Assembly: GCA_014360195.1 (NCBI GenBank) | Contig: JACIXY010000006.1 | Coordinates: 1 to 64,000 of the forward strand | Direction of reading: 5' to 3' | Length of the DNA: 64,000 nt | From: Bacillota bacterium | GTDB taxonomy: Bacteria; Bacillota; SHA-98; UBA4971 | In this document: one piece after another, positions 26,184-35,971 of the stretch | Layout of the letters: the number at the start of each line of letters is the position of its first letter | How positions within the stretch are numbered: the stretch's first letter is position 1 | Made by a program: the position numbers and the translations under genes | The notes under the pieces: generated by a model | What the model was told of the DNA's origin: nothing | The model's input: only the letters and a program-made list of their open reading frames with translations | The model's database searches: none

Positions 26184-28699
26184 ACGAGGTTTTCCGGCTG
26201 CCGGGATGGCCTTTCGACTGGCGAGACGAGTGCGGCGTCATCGGGGTGATGACAGGAGCAGGCCCGCGTGCCTCAGAGCTCGCGTTCTACGGATTGCACG
26301 CGCTCCAGCACAGGGGGCAGGAAAGCGCCGGCCTGGCCGTATCATCCGGCGCGGGAACGGGCATCCGTCTCCACAAGGCCATGGGCCTGGTATCCGAGGT
26401 TTTCGGCGGCGGGGTCATCGAGGGGCTCAAGGGGAACGTGGCCATCGGGCATGTACGCTATTCGACAGCAGGTTCCACCGGGATAACCGACGCCCAGCCA
26501 CTCGTGTTCCACTACCCCTGGGGAGACCTTGCTCTCGCCCATAACGGAAACGTGGTCAACGCGGACGATCTCCGAAGGTCCCTCGGCATGTCGGGATCGG
26601 TGTTTCAAACCACCGTGGACACGGAGGTCCTGGGGTGCCTTCTCGCAAGGTACTCCCAGAACGACCTGGAGGATGCCCTCGTAAAGTGCATGATCGACCT
26701 TGAAGGCGCCTACTCTGTTGTGCTCATGACCGAAACCAGGCTCATCGGGATGCGCGACCCGCACGGGTTTAGACCCCTCTGCCTCGGCACCCTGCCTTGC
26801 GGCGGCTTTGTGCTTGCCTCGGAGTCATGCGCGCTGGACGTCATCGGCGCCGAGCTTGTCCGCGAGGTGGAGCCGGGCGAGATCGTGCTCATCGACGCGG
26901 GGGCCATAAGGTCGGTTCGCGGGCCTGGAGCGCCGAGGCGCGCTACGTGCATCTTTGAATACATCTACTTTGCCAGGCCGGACAGCGTCATCGAAGGAAT
27001 CAACGTGAGCGAAGCCAGGTACGAGATGGGCCGCATGCTGGCGGAGGAGCACAAACTGGATGCCGACGTGGTGGTGCCTGTGCCAGAGTCAGGCGTCGCG
27101 GCGGGTCTCGGGTTCTCGCGGGAAAGCGGCATACCCTTCGAGTACGGGCTCGTCAAGAACAGGTACCTCGGGCGGACTTTCATCCAGCCGACGCAGGACC
27201 AGAGGAGCCTCGGCGTGAGGCTGAAGCTCAACGCTGTGCGGCGCCTGGTGGAGGGCAAGCGCGTGCTTCTCGTGGACGACTCCATCGTCAGGGGCACCAC
27301 CAGCGCGAGGCTGGTGAGACTTCTGCGCGAGGCGGGCGCGAGGAGCGTCGGCCTCGTCGTGGCATCGCCCCCGGTTGCCTACCCGTGTTTTTACGGCATC
27401 GACACGTCCAGGCGGGGCGACCGGCTGGCCGCCTCCAGCGGCGAGGACTTCGTGCTTGCCCTGACCGGGGCGGATACTCTCCATTACCTGAGCCGGGAGG
27501 GTCTCCTGGAGGCCATGAGGCGCGCCGCGGGCGCACGCGGCGACGAAATGGGGTTTTGCCTGGCGTGCTTCGACGGGGACTATCCGGTGCCGGTCGAGCG
27601 GGTCGCGGCCGCGGCGAGGGCAAGACTGCCGAACGCTGCGAAAGCTTCAAGCGCGGCTTCAAGGGTTACCTACGCAGCCGCGGGCGTGGACATCGGCCGT
27701 GGCGCGAGGGCCGTCGACCTCATCCGGGATGCAGTGGCTTCCACGTTCGATGACGGCGTGGTCGGAGGGATCGGAGGGTTCGGTGGGGTGTACAGGCTGG
27801 GCCCGACCAGCACGTCCGACGGCGATGCGCTGCTCGTGGCCGGCGCGGACGGGGTCGGCACCAAGCTGCGCGTGGCGATCGAGGCCGGAAGGCACGACAC
27901 CATAGGCATCGACGCCGTGGCCATGTGCGTGAACGACGTACTCACGTGTGGCGCAAGGCCTGTGTTCTTCCTGGACTACCTGGCGCAGTCCAGGATAGAC
28001 CCTGAGAAGGTCGCGAGCATAGTCTCGGGGATGGCTGAGGGATGCAGGCGGGCCGGGTGCGCGCTTCTCGGAGGAGAGACCGCGGAGATGCCGGGGTTTT
28101 ATTCTGATGGCGACTACGATGTGGCCGGGTTCGCCGTCGGTATCGTGGAGCGAAGGCGTCTCGTGGACGGGAGCGCGATCGAGCCAGGAGACGTCCTCAT
28201 CGGCCTTGCGTCGTCCGGCCTTCACAGCAACGGGTTCTCCCTTGCGAGGCACGTCCTCTTTGAGATTGCCGGACTGGGGCTCCACGACGAACCGGAGGGC
28301 CTCGGGCGTCCGCTCGTGGAGGAACTCCTCGAGCCGACGAGGATTTACGTGCGGCCTGTCCTCGACCTCGCGGCCGAGGTCCGGATACGCGGCATGGCCC
28401 ACATCACCGGCGGGGGGCTCGTGGACAACCCCCCGAGGATGCTCCCGCCGGGCCTTGGCTTGAGATTACGGCTCGGGTCGTGGCCTATTCCGCCCATCTT
28501 CGGTCTAATCCAGAGGCTTGGAAACGTGGACCAGCGCGAGATGATGCGGACTTTCAACATGGGCATCGGGTTTGTGATTGCGGTGAGGCCTGAGGACGTC
28601 GCACGGGCCCTCGAGGTTCTCCAGGCGGCCGGCGAGCGACCGTATGTGGTGGGGGAGGTCATCCCTGGCAACGGGGAGGTGAGCTTCGTTGATGGCTAA
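26165..28699 (+). CDS. purF-purM: PurF-PurM fusion: amidophosphoribosyltransferase plus AIR synthase
   Basis: This uninterrupted 844-codon frame encodes two enzymes. Residues 1 to about 489 are PurF, which makes phosphoribosylamine from PRPP and glutamine: a 22-residue propeptide, nucleophile C23 (DECGVIGV), PRPP loop [14 protein letters not shown], and cysteines at about 262, 408, 465 and 468 that match the [4Fe-4S] ligands of Bacillus-type PurF. After a short Ala/Ser linker, residues about 500-844 are a complete PurM (AIR synthase): [58 protein letters not shown]. The two are normally separate genes. Overlaps purL by 19 bases and purN by 8. Confidence 0.93.
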   Translation: MGPGVVDEVFRLPGWPFDWRDECGVIGVMTGAGPRASELAFYGLHALQHRGQESAGLAVSSGAGTGIRLHKAMGLVSEVFGGGVIEGLKGNVAIGHVRYSTAGSTGITDAQPLVFHYPWGDLALAHNGNVVNADDLRRSLGMSGSVFQTTVDTEVLGCLLARYSQNDLEDALVKCMIDLEGAYSVVLMTETRLIGMRDPHGFRPLCLGTLPCGGFVLASESCALDVIGAELVREVEPGEIVLIDAGAIRSVRGPGAPRRATCIFEYIYFARPDSVIEGINVSEARYEMGRMLAEEHKLDADVVVPVPESGVAAGLGFSRESGIPFEYGLVKNRYLGRTFIQPTQDQRSLGVRLKLNAVRRLVEGKRVLLVDDSIVRGTTSARLVRLLREAGARSVGLVVASPPVAYPCFYGIDTSRRGDRLAASSGEDFVLALTGADTLHYLSREGLLEAMRRAAGARGDEMGFCLACFDGDYPVPVERVAAAARARLPNAAKASSAASRVTYAAAGVDIGRGARAVDLIRDAVASTFDDGVVGGIGGFGGVYRLGPTSTSDGDALLVAGADGVGTKLRVAIEAGRHDTIGIDAVAMCVNDVLTCGARPVFFLDYLAQSRIDPEKVASIVSGMAEGCRRAGCALLGGETAEMPGFYSDGDYDVAGFAVGIVERRRLVDGSAIEPGDVLIGLASSGLHSNGFSLARHVLFEIAGLGLHDEPEGLGRPLVEELLEPTRIYVRPVLDLAAEVRIRGMAHITGGGLVDNPPRMLPPGLGLRLRLGSWPIPPIFGLIQRLGNVDQREMMRTFNMGIGFVIAVRPEDVARALEVLQAAGERPYVVGEVIPGNGEVSFVDG

Positions 28700-29417
28700 T
28701 GGTCTGGTGCGAGGCGAGGCGATAAAGCCTGGCGACTCGAGAGGCGGCGCCGGGAGCCTGAGGGAGCCCGGCGGGTTCAGGATCGTCGTAATGGCGTCGG
28801 GCCGGGGGACGAACTTTCAAGCCATAATCGATGCCGTAGAGCGCGGGAAGCTGCGCGCCCGGGTGGCAGGCCTCGTGTGCGACAACCCCGACGCGCCGGC
28901 GCTTGGGAGGGCGGCCGTCCATGGGGTGTCGGCTGTGGTAGTCACCCGTGAAGGCTACCCCTCGCGGGCCGAGTTCGAGCGCGCGCTGGTGGGCGCGGTA
29001 AGGGGGTTTAGCCCGGACCTTGTGGTGCTCGCGGGCTTCATGCGGATTCTGGGCAAGACGTTCCTTGAGGCGTTCCCGGGCCGGGTCATCAACATACACC
29101 CGTCGTTGCTCCCGGCGTTCCGCGGCCTGGACGCGCAGCGGCAGGCTCTGGAGTACGGGGTGAAGTACAGCGGCTGCACGGTGCACTTCGTGGACGAGGG
29201 AGTGGACACAGGGCCCATACTCGGCCAGCGCGTGGTGCCCGTGATGCCGGACGATACCGTGGAGTCGCTTGCCGCCCGCATTCTCGAGCAGGAGCATGAA
29301 CTCCTCGTGGAGTGCATCGAGGCCATCGCAGAAGGCAGGGTGAGGCTTGAAGGCAGGAGGGTCCTGGTCGAGAACAAGGTCGGTCATGGTGCTTTCCTCT
29401 CGAGTGCTCGGTATTGA
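28692..29417 (+). CDS. purN: Phosphoribosylglycinamide formyltransferase PurN
   Basis: PurN transfers a formyl group from 10-formyltetrahydrofolate to GAR. The 241-residue protein has an unusual N-terminal extension of about 30 residues, then [18 protein letters not shown], the folate and catalytic region [13 protein letters not shown], and [20 protein letters not shown] 28692 overlaps the purF-purM stop by 8 bases. The extension could be shortened if an internal start is used, but no better site is visible. Confidence 0.95.
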   Translation: MANGLVRGEAIKPGDSRGGAGSLREPGGFRIVVMASGRGTNFQAIIDAVERGKLRARVAGLVCDNPDAPALGRAAVHGVSAVVVTREGYPSRAEFERALVGAVRGFSPDLVVLAGFMRILGKTFLEAFPGRVINIHPSLLPAFRGLDAQRQALEYGVKYSGCTVHFVDEGVDTGPILGQRVVPVMPDDTVESLAARILEQEHELLVECIEAIAEGRVRLEGRRVLVENKVGHGAFLSSARY

Positions 29418-29433
29418 TATGGAGGTGGACGGA

Positions 29434-31137
29434 ATGAAGGCACGCAGGGCGATCATCAGCGTTCACGACAAGACCGGCGTGGTGGAGTTCGCAAAGGCTC
29501 TCGCCCGCCTGGGGTACGAGGTCGTGTCCACGGGAGGCACCGCCGCCGTTCTGGAGGAGGCCGGAGTGCCGGTCACGCGGGTATCAGATGTGACGGGTTT
29601 CCCGGAGATCCTCGGAGGCAGGGTGAAGACCCTGCACCCGGCTGTGCACGCCGGGATACTCGCGCGGCGCACCCCGGAGCACGAGGACGAGCTTCGCCGG
29701 CTTGGCATCGGGCTTATCGATATCGTGGCGGTGAACCTGTACCCGTTTGTGCAGACGGTGGCAAGACCTGGTGTCACACTTGAAGATGCTGTGGAAAACA
29801 TCGACATTGGCGGGCCGACGATGGTACGTGCGGCCGCCAAGAACTTCGAACGCGTGGCGGTCATAACCAACCCAGCAAGATACGCCGGCGTCATATCAGA
29901 GCTTGAGCTATTCGGAGAGGTATCGCCCCGGACCCGAATGCGCCTTGCCGTAGAGGCCTTCCGGCACACCGCCGAGTACGACCGCGCCATAACCGAGTTT
30001 CTTGGCCGAAGGGCTGATGCGGTAAGGGCGTGTGCGGATGGGCAGGCCTCAGGAGCTGCCGAGACCTCAGGCGACGGGAACCGGACGCAGACGGGTGCTG
30101 CAGGCGCTGCATGCCAAAGGCGGCCTTTGGAGGCGGATGAGGAGCGTGACGGGCCCAGGGATGGTCCCAAGGATGGTGGCCCTTTCGGGGACGCTCTGTG
30201 GATACAAGGCACGAAGGTGCTCGATCTTCGGTACGGCGAGAACCCGCACCAGAAGGCGGCGTTCTACGCGTTCGAGGGCCTGCCGGGCAGAGGCCTTGCC
30301 GGGGCGCGGCAGGTGCAGGGTAAGCCCTTGTCGTTCAATAACATCCTCGACGCCGATGCCGCCCTGCGGATCATGCGGGAGTTCACCGAGCCTGTTGCAG
30401 TAGTCATAAAGCACACTAATCCTTGTGGCGTCGCGGTGGGAGACGACCTCGCCCGCGCTTACGTGAAGGCGCGGGAGGCCGACGCCGTGTCTAGCTTCGG
30501 GAGCGTGGTGGGCCTCGGCGGGGTCGTGACGGACGAGGTGGCCGCAAAGCTCGTGGAGACGTTCGTGGAGGTGGTCCTGGCCTGGGACGTTGCTGATGAG
30601 GCGCTCCCTGTCCTCGCAACCAAACCCAACCTCCGGGTGCTTCTGGTTCCGCAGGAGGACCCCGCCGGCGCAGCGGCCACCATCGACGTCCGCTGGGTGG
30701 ATGGAGGCTTCCTGGTCCAGCAGGCGGATGTCACCCACGACGCGGCGCCTGGCGGTGTTCAGGTCGTGACGGCGAGGAGGCCGAGCGTTCAGGAGGCAAG
30801 GTGGCTCCTCCATGCGATGCGCGTGGTAAAGCACGTAAAATCCAACGCCATCGTGCTCTGGAAGGACGACGCGACCGTCGGCGTGGGAGCGGGCCAGATG
30901 AACCGGGTGGGCTCCGTAAGGATAGCTGCCGAGCACGCGGGCCCGAACGCCCGGGGCGCCGTGCTTGCGTCGGATGCGTTCTTCCCGTTCAGGGACGGCA
31001 TAGACGAGGCTGCGAGGGCGGGCGTGACCGCCATCATCCAGCCAGGCGGCTCGCTTCGGGATAAAGAGTGCATCGAGGCCGCCAACGAGCACGGGATCGC
31101 GATGGTGTTCACCGGCGTCCGGCATTTCAGGCACTGA
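29434..31137 (+). CDS. purH: Bifunctional AICAR transformylase / IMP cyclohydrolase PurH
   Basis: PurH carries out the last two steps to IMP. The N-terminal cyclohydrolase domain (RAIISVHDKTGVVEFAKAL, GGRVKTLHPAVHAGILAR) is followed by the transformylase domain (DLRYGENPHQKAAFY, VVIKHTNPCGVAVG). At 567 residues it is longer than usual because residues about 200-254 form a Gly/Arg/Asp-rich low-complexity linker. ATG 29434 follows GGAGG. Sixteen bases separate it from purN. Confidence 0.95.
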   Translation: MKARRAIISVHDKTGVVEFAKALARLGYEVVSTGGTAAVLEEAGVPVTRVSDVTGFPEILGGRVKTLHPAVHAGILARRTPEHEDELRRLGIGLIDIVAVNLYPFVQTVARPGVTLEDAVENIDIGGPTMVRAAAKNFERVAVITNPARYAGVISELELFGEVSPRTRMRLAVEAFRHTAEYDRAITEFLGRRADAVRACADGQASGAAETSGDGNRTQTGAAGAACQRRPLEADEERDGPRDGPKDGGPFGDALWIQGTKVLDLRYGENPHQKAAFYAFEGLPGRGLAGARQVQGKPLSFNNILDADAALRIMREFTEPVAVVIKHTNPCGVAVGDDLARAYVKAREADAVSSFGSVVGLGGVVTDEVAAKLVETFVEVVLAWDVADEALPVLATKPNLRVLLVPQEDPAGAAATIDVRWVDGGFLVQQADVTHDAAPGGVQVVTARRPSVQEARWLLHAMRVVKHVKSNAIVLWKDDATVGVGAGQMNRVGSVRIAAEHAGPNARGAVLASDAFFPFRDGIDEAARAGVTAIIQPGGSLRDKECIEAANEHGIAMVFTGVRHFRH

Positions 31138-31173
31138 GAATCGTGGCCACTGAGAATCCTGAGGAACGGGGGG

Positions 31174-32445
31174 ATGAGAGTGAAACGGGACGGCCTTCGC
31201 GTGCTCGTGGTGGGACAAGGGGGCAGAGAGCACGCGCTCGTGTGGAAACTCGCCTCGAGCCCGCGAGTTGCCGAGATCTACGCTGCCCCCGGCAACCCTG
31301 GCATCGCCCGCCTTGCGTCGTGTGTGCCCATCGCCGCAAGTGACATACCCGCGCTTGCGCGCTTCGCTGCGGAGCGGCGCGTGGACCTCACTGTCGTTGG
31401 GCCAGAGGTGCCGCTCGCCCTCGGAATAGCGGACGAGTTCACCCGGCTTGGGCTCGCGATTTTCGGGCCGACGAGGCTGGCCGCGGAGATCGAGTCCAGC
31501 AAGGCGTGGGCGAAGGAGTTCATGGCAAGACACGGAATCCCCACCGCAGGCTATCGCGTCTTCCGGGATGAAGACGCGGCCATGGACTTCGTCCGGCGGC
31601 ACGGAGCCCCCGTGGTTGTCAAGGCAGACGGTCTTGCCGCAGGCAAGGGGGTCATAGTTGCGCATACGGTGGAAGAAGCGGAGGACGCGGTCCGGGCGGT
31701 GGCCTCGCTCGGTGCGGGACGCGCCATCATTGTCGAGGACTTCCTCGTCGGCCGGGAGATGAGCTTTTTCGCCGTCACGGACGGCGAGACTGCGATTCCA
31801 CTGCTTTCGGCGCGGGACCACAAGCGCGCCCGGGACGGCGACGTCGGCCCCAATACTGGGGGCATGGGCGCGATAGCGCCTGCTCCTGAGTGCGATGGAT
31901 TTCTTAAGTCCAAGATCATGTCGGACATCATCGAGCCTACCGTGAAGGCGCTGGCAGGGGAGGGCCGTCGCTATGTGGGCGTCCTTTACGCCGGGCTCAT
32001 GCTCACTTCGTCCGGCCCGAAAGTCCTCGAGTTCAACGCGAGGCTGGGCGATCCAGAGACCCAGGCTATCCTCCCGATGATGGAATCGGACATCGTCGAC
32101 CTCATCGAGGCCGCCGTCGAAGGGGAGGGCCTCAGCTCCGACCTCGTGAGGTGGCGTCCCGGGGCGAGCGCGTGTGTGGTCATTGCGTCCGAGGGATATC
32201 CTGAAAGGCCGCGCACCGGCGACGAGGTCCACATCGATGAGGCGGGCGCTAGTGCAGAGGGCGTCATCCTGTTCCATGCAGGTACCAGATTCGACGAGGG
32301 CCGCCTCGTCACGTCAGGCGGGCGTGTGCTGAACGTCGTGGCCGCTGGAGCATCGGCGCGGGAGGCCGCGGACCGTGCGTACCAGGGCGTGCGCCATGTC
32401 AGGTTCGGGGGGATGTGGTACCGCGGCGACATCGGTCGACGATGA
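31174..32445 (+). CDS. purD: Phosphoribosylamine-glycine ligase PurD
   Basis: PurD joins phosphoribosylamine and glycine with ATP. The 423-residue ATP-grasp protein shows VLVVGQGGREHALVWKLA, VVVKADGLAAGKGVIVAHT, PNTGGMGAIAPAPE and LEFNARLGDPETQAILP. It is the last gene of the purine operon; purB, purA and guanine-branch genes do not follow. About one kilobase without a clear gene separates it from kdd. Confidence 0.96.
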   Translation: MRVKRDGLRVLVVGQGGREHALVWKLASSPRVAEIYAAPGNPGIARLASCVPIAASDIPALARFAAERRVDLTVVGPEVPLALGIADEFTRLGLAIFGPTRLAAEIESSKAWAKEFMARHGIPTAGYRVFRDEDAAMDFVRRHGAPVVVKADGLAAGKGVIVAHTVEEAEDAVRAVASLGAGRAIIVEDFLVGREMSFFAVTDGETAIPLLSARDHKRARDGDVGPNTGGMGAIAPAPECDGFLKSKIMSDIIEPTVKALAGEGRRYVGVLYAGLMLTSSGPKVLEFNARLGDPETQAILPMMESDIVDLIEAAVEGEGLSSDLVRWRPGASACVVIASEGYPERPRTGDEVHIDEAGASAEGVILFHAGTRFDEGRLVTSGGRVLNVVAAGASAREAADRAYQGVRHVRFGGMWYRGDIGRR

Positions 32446-32660
32446 AGCGCAGTCAGGAGGATTCGAACGAGCCCCATCGGGCATGATAACTACGAATATG
32501 CACGCACATGGAAGCCGGGCGCCAGGCTGGCAACGTGCCGCGGGAGCGTGCAACGCCGCAGGCGTCACAGGAGATGCACGGAGCCGTCCTGGCGTTGTCC
32601 CGGCGCGCACGGCGTGCACCGTGCAGCAACACACCATGCAGCAAAGATGGAGGGGACGCT

Positions 32661-32882
32661 GTGGGAGCAGATGTCGGCAAGACGACGAAGGGCCCTGTAA
32701 GGCCCGCCCGCATGGCAAAGGAAACGGAGGAAGCGAGGGAAGTTATGGCTGTCGAAGCCAACAAGCCCCGCGGCACCCCACGCGGGCGGGAGTCCTCGTC
32801 TCAGAAAGTCCAGGCGGGGGGAGTCCACATGCACGGGACGAGCAAAGATCGCAAGACCTCGATGGAGGACAAGATCCGTTGA
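32661..32882 (+). CDS. Possible small basic hydrophilic protein
   Basis: GTG 32661 is preceded by GGAGGGG and opens a 73-codon frame ending in KTSMEDKIR. The peptide is rich in Lys, Arg, Gly, Glu and Ser and has no hydrophobic segment. It resembles no family I know. Composition alone does not separate it from chance. Confidence 0.3.
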   Translation: MGADVGKTTKGPVRPARMAKETEEAREVMAVEANKPRGTPRGRESSSQKVQAGGVHMHGTSKDRKTSMEDKIR

Positions 32883-33201
32883 CGGCACCACTCTCACCGC
32901 CTCCTCTATGAGCTCACGTCGCTCGTTCGTTCGACGGCAGGCGCCAGCAGCCCTCTCATGTAAGGTGTCGGGAAGGCCCGACGTACTCAGGTTTCTCCTC
33001 TAGAACACTGTCCCGCGCAGCAATGGCTATACATGCCAGGAGAGCCTGGCTCAACCATCCCATGTGGCTTCATTCTATCATAACGGGTGCGGTGCGTCCA
33101 TCCTGCGATCTGGCCAGCCGAACTGTGCGACCGCCAATTCACTGGGCATTGCGGTTGGCGCCCAGAGGCGCAGATCAGTCGTGCTTCGGGGGCGTTGCGG
33201 A

Positions 33202-33296
33202 AGGTGCCGAATAGCAGGCAGGTGCCGAAAATTGGGCAAGTCAAGGCCCGGGTAAGTTGGAGGCTGCTGAAGGAAACTGCGTTTTTGCCGCAGTTT
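33202..33296. promoter_or_regulatory. Candidate activator-binding sites upstream of the sigma-54 promoter
   Basis: AGGTGCCGAA occurs twice, at 33202-33211 and 33220-33229 (18-base period), about 120-145 bases before the predicted transcription start. An inverted repeat AAACTGCG/CGCAGTTT follows (33274-33281 and 33289-33296). Such distances suit enhancer-binding activators of sigma-54 polymerase. No such activator gene is in the window. Confidence 0.35.
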
Positions 33297-33320
33297 TGCG
33301 GTGCAGCATACTGGTGCGCG

Positions 33321-33336
33321 CGGCATGTAGTTTGCT
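33321..33336 (+). promoter_or_regulatory. Sigma-54-type (-24/-12) promoter of the lysine fermentation operon
   Basis: CGGCATGTAGTTTGCT fits the consensus TGGCACG-N4-TTGCW with GG (33322-33323) and GC (33334-33335) exactly ten bases apart. A TATAAT overlaps just downstream (33337-33342) but has no good -35 partner at 16-18 bases, so sigma-54 is preferred. It would give a leader of about 120 bases before kdd. Confidence 0.6.
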
Positions 33337-33465
33337 TATAATACTGAGTTGCCGGGTGGTCAGCGTACCACGGCAGGGCCACGTGGTGGTCAGCATAGCT
33401 AAGACAGAGCCACGCGCACCGATTTGGGCCGTGGATAGCAGTGTCTGGACACGGAGGGAACGGCA

Positions 33466-34506
33466 TTGAAGGGATGCAAGTATGGAACGCATCGCGTCAT
33501 CGAGCCGAAAGGGGTGCTGCCGCAGGCGGCCTGGAAGATCGACAACACAATGGTGCCGTACGACAATGAGATTCTCGTCGACGTCGACACTCTAAACGTG
33601 GACGCGGCCAGTTTCACTCAGATCAAGCAGCAAGCCGGAGGGGACGACGACGAGATCAAGCGAATCATGTTAGGCATCGTGAGAGAACGGGGGAAGCATC
33701 ACAACCCCGTCACAGGCTCCGGCGGCATGTTCATCGGCACGGTCCGCGAGATCGGACCCGAGCTTGCGGGAAAGGTGAATCTCAAACCCGGCGACAGGAT
33801 AGCGAGCCTGGTCTCGCTTTCCCTGACGCCCCTTGTCATCGAGGAGATCCTCGAGATACGCAAGGACACGGACCAGGTCAAGATCAGGGGCCAGGCCATA
33901 TTGTTCGAGAGCGGCATCTGGGCGGTGCTGCCTTGCGACATGCCGGCCTCTCTCGCCCTCGCGGTGCTCGATGTGGCAGGCGCCCCGGCTCAGACGGCGA
34001 AGCTCGTGAGGCCAGGGGACACGGTCCTCGTCATAGGGGCCGGCGGCAAGTCGGGCCTATTGTGCCTCTATGAAGCAAAGAAGCGAGCGGGCGTAACCGG
34101 AAAGGTGCTGGCTCTTGCGCACAGCCAGGCCAGCCTCGACCGTGTCATCGAGTCCGGCCTCGCCGATCACGCTTTCTCAGCTGACGCCACGCGCCCGCTC
34201 GAGGTGTTCGAGAAGGTGAGCGAGCTTACCTGCGGCAAACTTGCCGATATCACGATCAACTGCGTGAACATCCCCGGCACCGAGATGGCGTCCATCATGG
34301 CTACGCGCGACAAAGGCATCGTCTATTTCTTCAGCATGGCGACCAGCTTCACCGCGGCTGCACTGGGAGCCGAGGGAATCGGCAAGGATGTCACCATGAT
34401 CATCGGCAATGGCTACACCGAGGGGCACGCGGAAATAGCCCTTGCGACGCTCAGGGAGAGCCCGGTCCTTATGGAGATGTTCCTGAAAAGATGGGCGGCC
34501 GGATGA
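33466..34506 (+). CDS. kdd: L-erythro-3,5-diaminohexanoate dehydrogenase
   Basis: Kdd oxidatively deaminates 3,5-diaminohexanoate to 3-keto-5-aminohexanoate and ammonia, with NAD(P). The 346-residue protein starts MKGCKYGTHRVIEPKGVLPQ, the family signature, and has a dinucleotide-binding loop VLVIGAGGKSGLLCLYEAKK near residues 186-205. TTG 33466 with GGAGGG upstream is the only suitable start. It is the first gene of the lysine fermentation operon. Confidence 0.94.
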   Translation: MKGCKYGTHRVIEPKGVLPQAAWKIDNTMVPYDNEILVDVDTLNVDAASFTQIKQQAGGDDDEIKRIMLGIVRERGKHHNPVTGSGGMFIGTVREIGPELAGKVNLKPGDRIASLVSLSLTPLVIEEILEIRKDTDQVKIRGQAILFESGIWAVLPCDMPASLALAVLDVAGAPAQTAKLVRPGDTVLVIGAGGKSGLLCLYEAKKRAGVTGKVLALAHSQASLDRVIESGLADHAFSADATRPLEVFEKVSELTCGKLADITINCVNIPGTEMASIMATRDKGIVYFFSMATSFTAAALGAEGIGKDVTMIIGNGYTEGHAEIALATLRESPVLMEMFLKRWAAG

Positions 34507-34521
34507 CGGCTGCCAAAGGAG

Positions 34522-35805
34522 ATGGCGGCCTGGATGAGACACTTCCGCGACATCCCGCTGTGGAAGGATGTCAGTGATAGTGACTGGAACGACTGGCGCT
34601 GGCAGATACGAAACAGGGTCACCGACGTCGAGACCCTTAAGAAGGCGGTGAACCTGACACCGGACGAAGAGGAGGGGGCAAGGCGCTGCCTAGAGCGGTT
34701 CCGCATGGCGATCACGCCATACTATGTGAGCCTTATGTCGCCCGACGACCCACATTGCCCGGTGAGGCGGCAGGCGGTGCCGACCGCGCTCGAGCTGCAC
34801 ACCATGTCTTACGACATGGTGGACCCCCTGCATGAGGACGTGGACTCGCCCGTCCCGTACCTCACGCACAGGTACCCGGATAGGGTGCTGCTCCTCGTGA
34901 CGAACTTCTGCTCCATGTATTGCCGCCACTGCACAAGGCGCAGGCTGGCGGGACACGAGGACGCGCCGGTGACGAGAGGCGACATCGACCTCGCCATCGA
35001 GTATATCCGGAGTGCCCCCGAGGTCCGCGATGTGCTGGTGTCCGGGGGCGATCCGCTGGTGCTCGCGGACGACGTGCTAGAGTATATCCTCCGATCGCTG
35101 AGGTCCATCGACCACGTGGAGGTGATCCGCATCGGGACGAGGACCCCTGTGGTCCTCCCACAGAGGATCACCCCGGGGCTTTGCGGCATGCTGAGGAAAT
35201 ACCATCCCCTGTGGGTGAACACACACTTCAACCACCCGAAGGAAGTTACCCCCGAGTCGAGAAGGGCGTGCGGGATGCTGGCGGACGCCGGGATTCCCCT
35301 GGGCAACCAGTCGGTGCTCTTGCGTGGGGTAAACGATTGTCCGCACGTAATGAAGAAGCTCGTGCACGAGCTCGTGAAGATGAGGGTCCGGCCCTACTAC
35401 ATCTACCAGTGCGACCTTTCCATGGGGCTCGAGCACTTCAGGACGCCGGTCGCGAAAGGCATCGAGATCATCGAGTACCTTCGGGGACATACATCGGGGT
35501 TTGCGGTGCCCACGTTCGTCGTGGACGTGCCCGGCGGTGGCGGCAAGATCCCCGTGGGGCCTCAGTATCTCATCTCCCAGGGTGAGCGTAAGGTGGTGCT
35601 CCGCAACTACGAGGGTGTGATCAGCGTATACAACGAGCCTGAGTCGTACGAAAGCTCGTGCGGCACCTGCACGCTGTGCAAGGAGGCGGAGCGGAGGTCC
35701 GTCGGGGTTGCGGGGCTTCTGGAGGGCAACGCGGTGAGCCTGGAGCCGAAAGGCCTCGAGAGGCAGGCCCGCAGGCGAAAGGGGTCGCAGCCTTCTCCGG
35801 GGTGA
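34522..35805 (+). CDS. kamA: L-lysine 2,3-aminomutase
   Basis: KamA converts L-lysine to L-beta-lysine, the first step of lysine fermentation, using SAM, PLP and a [4Fe-4S] cluster. The 427-residue protein has C130-x3-C134-x2-C137 (CSMYCRHC), [12 protein letters not shown], and the PLP lysine at about residue 342 ([14 protein letters not shown]). C-terminal cysteines ([10 protein letters not shown]) are usual for the clostridial enzyme. ATG 34522 lies 16 bases after kdd. Confidence 0.96.
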   Translation: MAAWMRHFRDIPLWKDVSDSDWNDWRWQIRNRVTDVETLKKAVNLTPDEEEGARRCLERFRMAITPYYVSLMSPDDPHCPVRRQAVPTALELHTMSYDMVDPLHEDVDSPVPYLTHRYPDRVLLLVTNFCSMYCRHCTRRRLAGHEDAPVTRGDIDLAIEYIRSAPEVRDVLVSGGDPLVLADDVLEYILRSLRSIDHVEVIRIGTRTPVVLPQRITPGLCGMLRKYHPLWVNTHFNHPKEVTPESRRACGMLADAGIPLGNQSVLLRGVNDCPHVMKKLVHELVKMRVRPYYIYQCDLSMGLEHFRTPVAKGIEIIEYLRGHTSGFAVPTFVVDVPGGGGKIPVGPQYLISQGERKVVLRNYEGVISVYNEPESYESSCGTCTLCKEAERRSVGVAGLLEGNAVSLEPKGLERQARRRKGSQPSPG

Positions 35806-35971
35806 GCGTATGGTGCGCGTATCAGGGGAGGAAGCGCCCGCCCGGGGCGGCCGCCGAGAACTCCGGGGTCGGCCCGGGAGCCGCTGGTAAACTCGAAAAG
35901 CGACAGGAATCGTTGACGTCATGCCTGGCCCAAGCGAGGTTGCAGGCGACGGAAGGGAGGGAGCGAACGCC

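Larger units (their letters stand above)
32446..33465. other. Gene-poor kilobase between purine and lysine operons
   Basis: Only one small ORF (32661-32882) has a plausible ribosome site. A short hairpin (GTCGGG-AAGG-CCCGAC, about 32970) could mark the purine operon end. From 33200 the sequence becomes regulatory: a direct repeat, an inverted repeat, a sigma-54-type promoter, and a 120-base leader in which GGTGGTCAGC occurs twice (33355 and 33385). Other open frames here have no family character. Confidence 0.6.

Noticed and set aside
30067-32277. A minus-strand open frame of about 736 codons opposite purH and purD.
   Set aside because: It is antisense to two clear purine genes, with no domain or ribosome site.
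33337-33342. An ordinary sigma-A promoter for kdd based on TATAAT.
   Set aside because: No acceptable -35 box lies 16-18 bases upstream, while the overlapping -24/-12 element fits well. Kept only as an alternative.
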